From Hysterangium stoloniferum (lineage: Eukaryota; Basidiomycota; Agaricomycetes; Hysterangiales; Hysterangiaceae), in contig WHVD01000047.1 in the NCBI GenBank assembly GCA_015178975.1, forward strand, positions 496,001 through 560,000: a stretch of 64,000 nt of DNA, read 5' to 3'. Of the stretch, positions 1-10,400 are shown piece by piece (within the stretch, counting starts at the first letter, position 1; each line of letters starts with the position of its first letter). Below the pieces are notes generated by a model that saw only the letters and a program-made list of their open reading frames with translations, was not told where the DNA came from and did no database searches. The position numbers and the translations under genes are program-made.

Positions 1-870
1 TCAGCTTCACCAGTTGACAATAATTCAATTGTCTAAGAATGACCGACACACGAGGATCAGCGATGACTAGTGGACTATACTAGTTGATACCTGTTAGTTG
101 CCATGTAATATTTGTTAAAATATGCATGTCTCTATCATGTACTCAGGTAGCAGAAGACCCTCACAATCGCGCAGGGAGCTATATTCGCATGTAGATAAAC
201 TAAAAAAATAATAGAATACTAGGAAGGGAAGACAATGGGGACAGTGGAAATGCTAAAATATGCAATAGGGGGAACAATGGATAAATGAACAAAGGGAACT
301 TAAAAGTGAGACATAAGCTTGGATGATGCTCAAAATCTAACAATATTTACACATAAACGGAAAGGTGATTCAATGTGTTGTAATAAATGAAAAATACTAT
401 CGACCCACAATGCAAATGGGGCGAGCAAAATATTTAGCACCATAAAGATGAGCTATTTCTTTATACTAAATTAAGTTGCTGATCCTATGAAGAAAGAGTT
501 GTGTCTAAGAGTGGAGTTGATGGCTTGACTGAATAATGAATTCACACTATACAGTTTAATTGACAACTTTATCACACCTCTATTTCTCTACAAGCATAAA
601 AAAATTTGAACTTAATAATACCAAATGCATCAATTCACCTGTGAAATAGTTACTTCAAATATGCCCACATGACCAATCCCTTGTACCGACTATACCCTGC
701 GTCAACAAATTCATAAGGTGAAGTCAACATGTACCTTGGGATGCAAAATTCAAACTTCATGTAGTTTTGGATATGCATAATGGCTAGTGCCATAAGTTAA
801 AAATATTTCACACGGTTGGAAAAAGAGATATATTCCTGATTGGAAAGGAATTCTTGGTAAGAGAAGGAGC
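1..870 (-). repeat. Left end of a large inverted duplication
   Basis: Much of this stretch reappears in reverse complement at about 21300-21830. For example, the text at 480-560, around the word GAATTCACACTATACA, matches 21525-21600 inverted, and 95-113 matches 21729-21750 inverted. The copy contains no gene I can support. It carries one extra 228-bp block (114-341, listed separately) that the right copy lacks. It passes directly into the decayed tRNA-Lys unit at 1299. Similarity is clear by eye, but I did not compute percent identity. Confidence 0.75.
107..348. mobile_element. MITE-like insertion with 7-bp target duplication
   Basis: The heptamer AATATTT occurs at 107-113 and again at 342-348 and brackets a 228-bp AT-rich block. 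The inverted right copy of this locus has a single heptamer at 21729-21735 (written AAATATT on that strand) and no block, so it is an empty site. The block starts GTTAAAAT and ends ATCTAAC, giving short imperfect inverted ends (GTTA/TAAC). There is no coding capacity. A small non-autonomous DNA transposon is the best reading; deletion in the right copy between two short repeats is the alternative. Confidence 0.55.
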
Positions 871-1278
871 CTGTGAGCCCCTGTGGCACAGCGGTCATTC
901 AGTCCGCCTCCACATCTTGACCGAGTGCCCTCTATAATAGGAACACCGCCACCTCCTAATCAATGCCTCTCAGGCCCTGTCCCCTCCACCATCCTCAGAA
1001 CCCATAAAGGGCTCACTGCTCTGGGAAAATTCATTGACGCCTCAAACGCCTTTGGCAAGACGTAGCCCCTCTCAATTTTTCTCAGTTTCTTTTCTCTTTT
1101 TCCTTTGCTCTCTCACTCTACATTTGACCTGCATACCCACACCTACTCGCCCCAGTACCTACATACCAATCCACCTACCATTAGAGTACCTGCTCCCAAC
1201 CACAATGTATCTACATTATGCGATGCGGTACACAAATGTATTAAAAAAAAAAAAGGAAAAAAAAGAAGGAGCCTGTGA
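862..1278 (+). mobile_element. SINE with poly(A) tail and 15-bp target-site duplication
   Basis: The 15-mer AGAAGGAGCCTGTGA is present at 862-876 and 1264-1278. Between them lies a 387-bp element. It begins GCCCCTGTGGCACAGCGGTC, whose TGGCACAGCGG fits an RNA polymerase III A box, and it ends in an A-rich tail at about 1242-1263. I do not see a clear B box, so the head is probably a worn tRNA-derived one. It landed inside the flank of the tRNA-Lys unit at 1299-1388. Short reading frames inside it are not genes. Confidence 0.75.
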
Positions 1279-1298
1279 TTTAACAGGATAAAAACATA

Positions 1299-1388
1299 GC
1301 CTCACGCAGGAGTCGAACCTGCAACCTTCAGACACTTACCTGGTCAGAGGGGCTGTAAGAATCTAATACTCTACTGAGCTAGCAAGGT
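1299..1388 (-). pseudogene. Decayed tRNA-Lys(CTT)-like copy
   Basis: This is the outermost unit of the left array. The T arm (GGTTCGACTCC on the minus strand) and the intron hairpin are recognisable. The D loop is shortened, and the anticodon stem carries several substitutions, so the cloverleaf is unlikely to be functional. Confidence 0.6.
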
Positions 1389-1728
1389 GTGATTGACAGG
1401 ACATATCCTAACAGATACTGAACAACGACACGACACCACTATTGTAACGTTCTGTATTTGAGTCTGCTATTTTTTAGACATACTGGAGCTTACTTTTGTT
1501 GTACTAGTATTATAGTGATAGGAGAATAATAAAGTCATAAGGCTAAGTCAATATATCTTGGAGGCGGACTTTGAACTTCTATAGTTTCTGCATATGAATG
1601 TTTGGTACTTAATGGCCAGTTCCATAATGGTTAAAAATATTTCACTTTCAGAAAAAGATATATATAACTGATTCAAAAGGGACTCTTGGTAGGAGAAAGA
1701 ACCCGCTATCTAACGGGATAAAAATATT

Positions 1729-1820
1729 GCCTCACACAGGAATTGAACCTGCAACCCCAGAATCTTACCCGGTCAGTGGGACTGTAAGAATCTGACGCTC
1801 TACCGTTGAGCTAACAAAGC
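1729..1820 (-). tRNA. tRNA-Lys(CTT) with intron, copy B
   Basis: The acceptor stem closes through several G-U pairs. The loop reads TTCTTA before the intron, giving anticodon CTT. The variable loop is one base shorter than in the best copies, and position 57 of the B box is A. It may be functional but is weaker than copies C, E and F. Confidence 0.6.
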
Positions 1821-2269
1821 TTAAGAGACAATAATTGCACCACTGTTGGAGTCTTTGGACATTTGCCATACTACACTTTACTTTTGTTGTAGTAGTATTT
1901 GTTGGATTTTGGGAATCTGATATGCGAGCAACAAGGAGCACGGACCACATGCCTATATTAGTAAGCAGTTACTAGGCGTATACATATAAGGTCGATACAT
2001 GTATTGCAGTCCTTATCCGTTTGTAAAAAGACTCACTTCGTATTACAACAGTATTTACAATGACAAAGGAATAAAGTCATAAGGCCAAGTCATATCTAGG
2101 ATCCGAACTTTGAATTTCTGTGTAGTTTTGCATATGCATGTTTGGTACTTGATGACTAGTTCCACAACGGTTAGAAGTGTTTCACTCGGGAAAAGATATA
2201 TATACATACGGGACTCAAAAGGGACTTTTGGTAGGAGAAATAGCCTGTGATTTAACGGGATAAAAATAT

Positions 2270-2363
2270 TGCCCTGCACAGGAATTGAACCTGCAACCTC
2301 CAGATTCTTACCCAGTCAGTGGGACTGTAAGAATCTGACGCTCTACCGTTGAGCTAACAAGGC
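2270..2363 (-). tRNA. tRNA-Lys(CTT) with intron, copy C
   Basis: All seven acceptor positions pair (GCCTTGT with GCAGGGC). The A box is TAGCTCAACGG and the B box is GGTTCAATTCC. The anticodon loop is U-U-C-U-U-A, then a 22-nt intron, then A. The intron extends the anticodon stem into an 11-bp hairpin (CAGATTCTTAC with GTAAGAATCTG), the usual form of nuclear tRNA introns. It is nearly identical to the plus-strand copy at 20750. Confidence 0.8.
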
Positions 2364-2691
2364 TTGGTAAACAGCACATACATTCTGATGGATATCGAAC
2401 AATGACACCACTGTTGTAACGTTCTACTTTCAAGTCTTTAGACAATTGCCATACGGCACCTTACTTTTGTTGTACTCATATTACAGTGACAAAAGGATAA
2501 AGCCATAATAGGCAAGTCATATCTTGGATGCGAACGTTGAATTTCTATAGTTCTGCATATGCACATTTGGTACTTAATGGCCAGTTCCGTAATTGTTAAA
2601 AATATTCACATTCGGAAAAAGATATATACCTAGATTCAAAGGAACTCTTGGTAGGAGAAAGAGAGCTCGTGATCTAACAGGATAAAAATAT

Positions 2692-2785
2692 TACCCTGTA
2701 CAGGAATCGAACCTGCAACCTCCAGATTCTTACCCGGTCAGTGGGACTGTAAGAATCTGACGCTCTACCGTTGAGCTAACGAGGC
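2692..2785 (-). tRNA. tRNA-Lys(CTT) with intron, copy D
   Basis: Innermost unit of the left array. It has a consensus B box (GGTTCGATTCC), an intact CTT loop and an intact intron hairpin. One acceptor mismatch (5-68, C opposite A) is the only visible flaw. Its upstream flank leads into the acid phosphatase fragment at 3051-3440. Confidence 0.7.
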
Positions 2786-3050
2786 TTGATGGTTAATGCA
2801 TACATTCTAATAGATATTGAACAATGATACCACTTCTACATTCAGACATTTGCCATACTGCACCTTACTTTTGTTGTACTAGTATTTACACTGACAAAAG
2901 GATAAAGTCACGAGGCCAAGCCAATATATGGATGCGAACTTTGAACTTCTATGTAGTTATGCATATGCATGTTTGGTACTTAATCCCAAATATCGTCGGA
3001 ATACTCCTGTGTAACTCAACAAAATGCAACAGCAAGACTCTAATGATACT

Positions 3051-3440
3051 CTACATATCACTATAGACTACGGAGCTAAGTGAGGCATTTCTCAAAAATA
3101 TTTTCAGGGACGTTGCTTTCAAGGAGAGTAATAAAGGCAGCCATTCAAGGCCAACAGCGGGAGTCCCTTCGTGCATCACCCAGACAAAAAGAGAACGGTC
3201 ATGTGTTCTCCACACCTGCCAAGTGTGAAAATCAGAGATAAAACAGAGATAGCTGCACGGTACTCGCCTCGAAGACAAATTCACTTCCCAGAGCGGGCCA
3301 CTCAACGGACCTTGAATTCCCAAGCCCGAAGCAAGTCTGATCATGGAGCCATCATGGCCGACATACAACCTCAATTTAAAGGTTTCCTGCCCTTTCTGGA
3401 ACGCGACAAAATTCTGCGCAAGCTCTTGGAACATCACTCC
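3051..3440 (-). pseudogene. 3' fragment of a histidine acid phosphatase gene (left copy)
   Basis: The minus-strand translation holds YVGHDGSMIRLASGLGI, which resembles the conserved HD segment late in histidine acid phosphatases (GHDGT...L...LGI). It is followed downstream by WRTHDRSLFVWVMHEGTP and, in another frame, LLESNVPENIFEKC. The order fits the C-terminal end of the family: HD motif, then a strand-rich end. The N-terminal RHG part is absent from the window. The frame changes between blocks could be an intron plus decay. It abuts the left tRNA-Lys array, and the same fragment occurs at 23500. Family assignment is from motif memory only. Confidence 0.5.
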
Positions 3441-5320
3441 TGAGGACGGCGTGTATCAGAGCAAGAAAAACATGTGGAAACTATGTACCAAATGTCAAGG
3501 AATTGTATATGGATGCGCCTTGTGCCGCCTTGTCGGGGAGAGGACTAGATGCACACATCCACTAGGTTGATGCCACGTGTGAATCAGCACATCTTGAGTA
3601 TATCGCATGAATTCATATGAGCGTAAGCGCGCCTGTTCGAAAATACATCGTAGACATCGTGATCAATCTACAACGCAGGTGCCGCACGGGGGTGAGAAGC
3701 TCGATCGTGATTAGCAGGAAGGGCACGCACCGCAATATATACTCCAAAGTTCTCTGTGTTGGCATCATACTTCGCAAGCTGATTCTCAGACAAAAGTCGT
3801 TCCCCTGACTATGTGACGTCAGTACCAGATCGGCATGGCACGTAAGTTTTGAGATGCCTTCATTTGCCTTGGTGATCCCACAGGTAGTCACCTGTAATGA
3901 AATGGCCAAGGAGCATGCCGATGGCCACCAACGCAAGTAAGAACTTTATCAATCTCCATACACCGACCTCCTGCGCGCTATCCGGCTATTCCGCTCTATA
4001 CTATGATGCCACGCTTGCTAGGTGTGTAGCAAATTCAATAAAGAAGATGGCGGTAGATTGGTGTCGAGCGATTCCGAGATGGATGCTATTCCGGACATCG
4101 ACCATGCCCGTAGAGATAAGTTAATTGCTGTTTCGGGCGCAGACGTGCCCGCACTTTGCAATACATGTTAAAATAAATGCTCGATGATAAACAGCTGAGA
4201 TGACCGGGTAAGTATTAATTAGACTCGGAGTTACAGGTCCAGGGCTCTTGAAATTACAAGTAAGCAATGCGAATGAGCATGACCATCGAGATAAAAAATT
4301 GAATAGGCCAAGAAAGGGGAAATGTGTTTCCCACGTACAGGTGCCGGAACTATTCCCGTTAGACGAACTAGCTGAGCACGGAGCTTACGATGCGTTTGCT
4401 TATTCAACAATAAAATATGGGCAGACAATTATTTGTATATGCCTGGTACGCCAAATATATTACTCTTCCTGCGGGGCATCGAGGCTCTGCTTCTCGAAAA
4501 GAGGGCATGCAGGCGCAAGTGTGAATAGTTGCGTTTTGTGCGCACGCTCCGGATTCCTGGAATGCCTGGCAATAATGCGGGGTGTCAATTATGATACGAT
4601 GTGCCCATCAAATCGGCTAGTCTAGGAACGGAACTGTTGAATTGTGTTACCTCCCCAGCTCTCACGCAAGAGCGGGACACTGGGAAGTTAAAAATGCATC
4701 GGATGTGGCGTCACTCGCATATCCCGGATTTTATGTATTACGGTAGCATATGACACATTGAGCCATGGGCCAATCCTTGGCCAGGAGTGGCACTGACAGA
4801 ATGTCAACGGCACAGCCCTCGAGCTGTTCCGCTGATGTGTTGATGAACCATTAACTGAAGTGTGCTTTGTTTTTTCCTAGTAATTCCTGATTATTCAGAA
4901 GTAGCTGCGGAACTTGAGTATGGGAGCGGGGTTGTCAAGGTTTCTAATGAGAATTGGAATATTCCATCATCAGAGTTTTGGTCCAAAGCTTGCCCCACCG
5001 TTTTCAAAGAGGGACCACATTACAAGCGGACTGCATATGAGAAGTTTGTTTGTGAGGAGTGTGGAGAAAACTAAGACAAAATAGAGTTCTAGGTCATGTT
5101 ATTTCATTCTGGATTATCTTGTCTGCGATCCAATCTCCACCAACCGGCGACGAATTTCCAACTAGTCCGCCACGGCGTTAGCATGTTAACAGTTGCATTG
5201 CTCCATTGTGTGCTGGATGGTGACAAAGTCTTTACACGTGTGCGTCTTGGTCTTAAAGTGTCATCATTGTGGGCATCCCTTCTGTGAATAATTACCATGT
5301 ACGATCTCTTCTCTTTGAAT
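3441..5320. other. Gene-poor interval, no supportable gene
   Basis: Several short open frames exist on both strands (for instance 4248-4625 and 4862-5074), but none has recognisable domains, splice-linked partners or codon character that I can defend. The frame at 4862-5074 (containing WSKACPTVFKEGPHYKRTAYEK) looks the most protein-like and could be a worn exon. Nothing else was seen. Confidence 0.4.
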
Positions 5321-5324
5321 AACA

Positions 5325-5725
5325 ACGTCGAGGTTTCCAGGAAGAACGGGCCGGATTCATACAGTCGCGATCAGTCGCCAGAGTTGGTAACTCCTCTCTT
5401 ATCCATATTCGAGCCCAAATGTGCTAAACAAAATGATTTTTCAAGATTGTGGAGAGGCGATTAATTATATTTCTTTTCTTTTCTTTCAATATATACCTCG
5501 GGACTCTCATGAAGAACGGGCAGGCTCCGAAGTTGGCAACTCCTCTCTTATCTATATTCGAGCACAAATGTACTCATCAAATATCTTCTAAAATCGCGGA
5601 GAGGTTATTCTTTTGTTGACAGATACGTGGGGATTTTGACAACAATTAGTCGTTGGAATAGTGATTGTCTATATATTTAAGTACAGATTAACAACGAAAA
5701 TAATCTTCTGGAATTGTGGAGAGAG
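5325..5725 (+). repeat. Degenerate tandem repeat, about 170 bp unit
   Basis: Two to three diverged copies share GAAGAACGGGC, GTTGGYAACTCCTCTCTTATC, ATATTCGAGC and TTGTGGAGAG-type words in the same order. Copies start near 5340 and 5510, with a partial third from about 5650. No coding potential is visible. Confidence 0.6.
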
Positions 5726-6690
5726 TCTTATTTTTATTTTTAATGCCATGGGAAAGTAACAATAATATTTCGCAATGCAGATGATCTCTGGAGCCGCTAG
5801 TGAAAGGCGTCGGAAGACCTTGATTATCCGCGTTACGAGAGCGAGGGGATCTTCTAGGACTCTGTCAGACCTCAAAGTCAAGACCTTCCCACAAGCCTCG
5901 AGGCGCAGCCGTATGTCAATGAGAGGAACGAAGAAAGGTACGAACATTGCCAATTGTTACGGGGCATTGCGCCTGCTCATTGAATTGTTAACGGAAGGCA
6001 TTTGAGTCTGTTTGACAGACAACATATTCAATCTAATTTTGTCTCATCTGGGCAAGTGGGGTTATTCAATTGCCCCTCGTCATTTGATGAACGGTTATTG
6101 TACCGATGTCGAGCTATCTCACTCGTGTTACTAAAAAGGCAATCAAGGCAAGATGCTTAATATTATGATTAACGACTCCTTGAGTTTCAGCGATGTCGGC
6201 ACTGTCCTTCCCACGCAGGCTGATTCTCTCAAAAATACAATGCAGCAGAATATTGAGACCTCAACCACTGACCCTAAGTAGGACCATAGATTCATCCCCA
6301 AATTTATTAAATAAAAGATGGATAACTTGGTCTTCCGTAAAACCGTCAGTCATTAAACTCTTTTCTGAGTTCCAAAGTTGACTTCCTGAAGTATGGGAAG
6401 GCTGGTGGCTGTGCATAAATTAGTCGCCGGCTTCTGCCATAATGAATGTTTTTTTGGTTACGAACGCCACCCGTCCACTCTGCCCGACAGGTTCTTGTTG
6501 CCGTACTAGTAGTATGACAGTTCTTATTCTTGAATAGTCAGCCGTGATTTATCAACCACAGAAATGGCTCAACTGGGAATACTAACGTATCTAAAAGTGA
6601 ACTCGGACCAGCCTATATTACTGGCACATCCATTTCTACGATGGTTCCTAAAATCTTTTGATCCACGCCTTTTCTCGTGCCAGTTAACTT
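5726..6690. other. Intergenic, nothing recognised
   Basis: Short frames only (5775-6005, 6193-6381). I see no tRNA, no clear transposon end and no tandem structure here. Confidence 0.4.
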
Positions 6691-6694
6691 CAAT

Positions 6695-7290
6695 AACACG
6701 CATCTTCATGCACTCAAAATGTGTCATCCTTGAATTCTGGTAATCCAAATTCTAGTTCAACAATTGTGTTGTTGGCCTGCAATAGTCCCCGATTTTTCCC
6801 CTCCCTTACTGATATCGGGATGGCTAGCGACTCACTCTCAGAGTACCGTCTGTCATATATGGAGACATTGCATCAGCTTCTCAGGTCGACATCTGTCCCT
6901 CTTCCCCGGATCTCACTCTTCCTTTGTCGGTCCAATCATTCCTGAAGACATTGTGCTAGATTAGAACATGCGACCTCCACGTGCCGAAACTGAAACAAAA
7001 GGCCGTACTTCAATACCTGTCATTTAGGTGTGAAAGAATGGTTAGTCTGCATCCACTCCCTCGCATCACACTGTTCAGTTTCCCACACTTCTGAATGCAA
7101 CACGCACCCTCCACGCACCTAAAATGTGCCCCCCCTGAATCCTTCTTCTTTCCGACAGTTGTCGACCCCGGAATAACCCACTTGTGCTATCTGTCATGTC
7201 GGTTCCTCGGGAACCATGTCGTTCCTAGCCCTTCCGGAGACATCATGCTCGATTCAGAATCGTCACCTTCATTTTCCGAGACTTAATTCA
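6695..7290 (+). repeat. Imperfect duplication upstream of the 7.4-kb gene
   Basis: Two blocks about 375 bp apart share ordered words. CACTCAAAATGTGTCATCCTTGAATTC near 6712 corresponds to CACCTAAAATGTGCCCCCCCTGAATCC near 7117. GAAGACATTGTGCTAGATT near 6941 corresponds to GGAGACATCATGCTCGATT near 7234. The duplication lies just before the promoter of the unknown gene and may be a duplicated upstream region. Confidence 0.5.
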
Positions 7291-7324
7291 CCTAGCCATA
7301 GCTCCAACACTTGTGTAATCTAGA

Positions 7325-7334
7325 GCATAAAAGA
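7325..7334 (+). promoter_or_regulatory. TATA-like element
   Basis: GCATAAAAGA lies about 130 bp before the start codon at 7463. The stretch after it is pyrimidine-rich with many CTCAC words, as is common near fungal transcription starts. No start-site data are available. Confidence 0.35.
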
Positions 7335-7462
7335 AACAGATCAACCTGCATCCCATTCTCACAACTCACAGCTCACTCGCTCGCCCATTCCCAAGCATAT
7401 ACGAACGATATTTCTCGTCCACTTTTCTAAGGAAGTATTGACTCCCCGTATAGACTACTGAC

Positions 7463-10400
7463 ATGTGTGTCGGAAATCGTGCCCCCAGTGCCGCCCACTA
7501 CATCAATAAGCAAGTCCAGTCTCTCTGGGAATTGTCTAACGAATGCGTTGAGAAACATGGTGTCGGAATCAAAGCCACCAGGGCCGAGGTCGAATATGGG
7601 TCCGCTCTCTCTCAAATCTGCATTGGAAAGCAGAAGACCATCAACCCATCCGTAAAGGATCTCACTTTCTTTGCATCCTTTGGTGCAGCCCCCCAGATCA
7701 AGTTCATTTGCAACCACGATATTCTTCTCATCTTCACAATCAAGTCTGGCCACTATAGACTCGATGGGAGAATATCGGTGTACGTCCACGTCCCATTTAT
7801 CCTTAACCCATATCTTGGATTGTGCTAACGTTATTTATAGTGAGACGTTTGAGGATTACACTTGCGCTTTCCGAGTTCCTTACCATTACCATGACATCAC
7901 GGATTTGTCCTACGCACACGATGGTCCAGGCTCAGTCTACAAGACGAGAGTAGTCATCCTTGATTTCAGAGGTATGTCAAACAATTATCCATTCAGATAT
8001 CTGCCTTCATCATCGCATCGTTAGATGCCACCTTCATTCGCGAATTTTCATCTTTCAAAGTCGGCAACACTTTGTCTGCAGACAACATCAGCGTACACCA
8101 CCAAAACATCATCAAGAATCTTACGACGTATTATTTCCCCCTTCTGCGCAAAGCTGGCTACCATTGTCTCCACTCGCTACCAGACTTCGATAATCTCTCT
8201 CGCCCTCTGCTGATCGACCACTCCACTGTCAGTAGCGTCAAAATCGAGACGCTTGATATATTCGGCATCAGCATCCTGTCAATTAACAATTACTTGACCG
8301 ACCGCTGGCTTGAAGCTACTGCCATAATCGATCGCCTGGCAGGCGAGAAGTATCCCACTGACACCTCTCTCATCGGAAAAATCGCCCTTGCCGAACATCG
8401 AGGGGTCCTCGACGACCTTCATTTCCATGCCTTCTTCGGTCCACCCGAAATCCAAGTCCGCTGTCCCAAGGAAGTCATCTTTACCATCAGCGCGCAAGAG
8501 CTCAACTTCTACCCGGATGGCGGATTCGATAGGTTGGTCCTTTTATATTTATTTGTGAAATTATTATTTAAGAATAAATGTTTAGCCAAACTGTGCACAC
8601 GGTTTCCGACTGGAGGATCGCTTTGATCGTCGATGCTTATTTGGTGGAGGAAGAGGGCAGTAGCGTGCGTCGTCTCAGGCTAGACTTCTCAAGTAAGTCG
8701 TTGGGTACTATTCATCCAATGGGCGCAGCTAACAGCTCATTAGAGTCTCGTTTTTCTGAGACCCACTCCGTCACGATCTCGCAGACCATCGAGAAGTCTA
8801 TTCTGACAAGGCTTGTTCAAGTATTCATTACATATGTCACCCGACAATACGTCGTCACCCTCGAGGAACATTCCTTCCACTATATCTATACGGTCGATAG
8901 AGACGTCCCCGACACGGACGACGAGGAAATCCCCGAGCTTGACTGGCCATATGAGGACGACGGTTCGGGCCTCATCGTCCCGATCCACGAGTTCAAAGAG
9001 AAACTGACGATCACGGACACGCTTCGCTTCGACATCATCACAACGGTATCCCAGGGCTCTGTCAACGACCACTTCCGCTCCCTTTGGAAAGTTTCGCGTG
9101 CAGTCAACGGCTCTCTTTCGAGCTGGGCGTACGAGAACCAATTCGACGCTTCCTTCGGCCCGCTTATGGTTCAATTCCCTGTTAACGATAGAAGCCGCAC
9201 CGTGATCCTCTATGTCAACCTCATCGAAGGTTTCATTAAAACGGTGGGACTCGACAAGAAGATCATCGAGTAAGTTCCCGGGTTTTTGATGAACTTGTCT
9301 GACCTGTCGCCTTCATCAGGGACAATAAATTCGAGTTTTCCAATTGGAGGTTGGCATTCGAAGTGCAGACCTCCTTGAGGGATACCTCGAAGACTCGCGG
9401 CGTATTGAATACTAACTTTGGGGACAAGCCTAACGGCGAATGGATTTTCAAACAGCTGGTGCTCAATTTCTCAAGTACGTTACATAAATTCCGGCCTTTT
9501 TTTATATCTGAGCTTACATCTCGCAAAACTCAGCTGCTAGGGTGCGATATGACCTTTCGAGGCTTTCGGGAATCCGCGAGAATTTCAATTCGCGCGCTGC
9601 CCGCAACAAGTGCGACGCACTGCTCCGCTACATCTCCCGATTTTATTTCTCCCAACTCGCTGTGGAGGAGCATGACGTGCTCTACAGCTTCCCTCTCTTG
9701 ACGAGCTCCAAGGGCCCAGGAAGCTCTATCATGTTTACCCCGACCTGGTTCGACTTCCAGTTCTTGCCCGCCCCAAGCGAGGGGGGGAAGTTCATCTCCA
9801 GCTTGTTTGGCCGCCGTCGCGATGACGGCAATCGCAACATGCTCGTAATCTGTGGAATGCTCAATGGGGGAATGCCCCCCTCACTGCCTCTTTCCAGCTC
9901 GGGGTGGCGGTGGTCGCCCTCAGACGAGAGATTTTCGGGAGTGCTTGCGTTATCTAGCAAGACGCTTTTGGACCGATGGTTGCTCAAGGAATTGCAGGGA
10001 ATTAACGAAAGGACCACGCTTGTTCCGCTCTTCCACGGTATTGGTGATGCCGGAGCTTGGGACATCGAATTCCTGGCGTGGTGCGACCATCCCTCCATCG
10101 ACATCGCGAGGAAGAAAGGGACGTGTTCCTGGAACAAGGTCGGAGCGAGCACGCAGGGCGGTCTTGAGTATCAATGTACTTACAAGGATAACTGGACATA
10201 CACCCATGAGGGAGACGTATCTCATATCTACAACGGTGGATATTCGATTTCCTGTGGGTTTTTTTACCTTTTTCAGCTTGTATCCTCCACACTGATATGC
10301 TATGCTGTTCAGGCCACACGACCAACAGTCTAGTTCTTCCCACGGTTACCCGCCGTGGCGCCTGTGAGATCAAAATCAAAGGACGAGTGGACTTGAAGCT

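Larger units (their letters stand above)
1299..3040 (-). repeat. Left tRNA-Lys tandem array (4 units)
   Basis: Four units, with tRNA 5' ends at 1388, 1820, 2363 and 2785, share more than the tRNA. Upstream of each tRNA lies a conserved block of about 200 bp, with words such as ACAACAAAAGTAAGGTGCAG and ATTGTTCGATATCTATTAGA on the minus strand. Downstream is a T-run (ATATTTTTAT) that can end polymerase III transcripts. Spacing is 420-545 bp. There is no poly(A) tail and no target duplication per unit, which points to tandem duplication rather than retroposition. Confidence 0.85.

Noticed and set aside
883-1291. Two overlapping plus-strand open frames
   Set aside because: They lie wholly inside the SINE and its A-rich tail; the lysine run is the poly(A).
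4248-4625. 125-residue open frame
   Set aside because: No domain, odd cysteine-rich composition, and an overlapping antisense frame of similar quality; probably chance.
4862-5074. Possible small gene containing KACPTVFKEGPHYKR
   Set aside because: Protein-like in composition but no family match, no flanking exons and no convincing start context.
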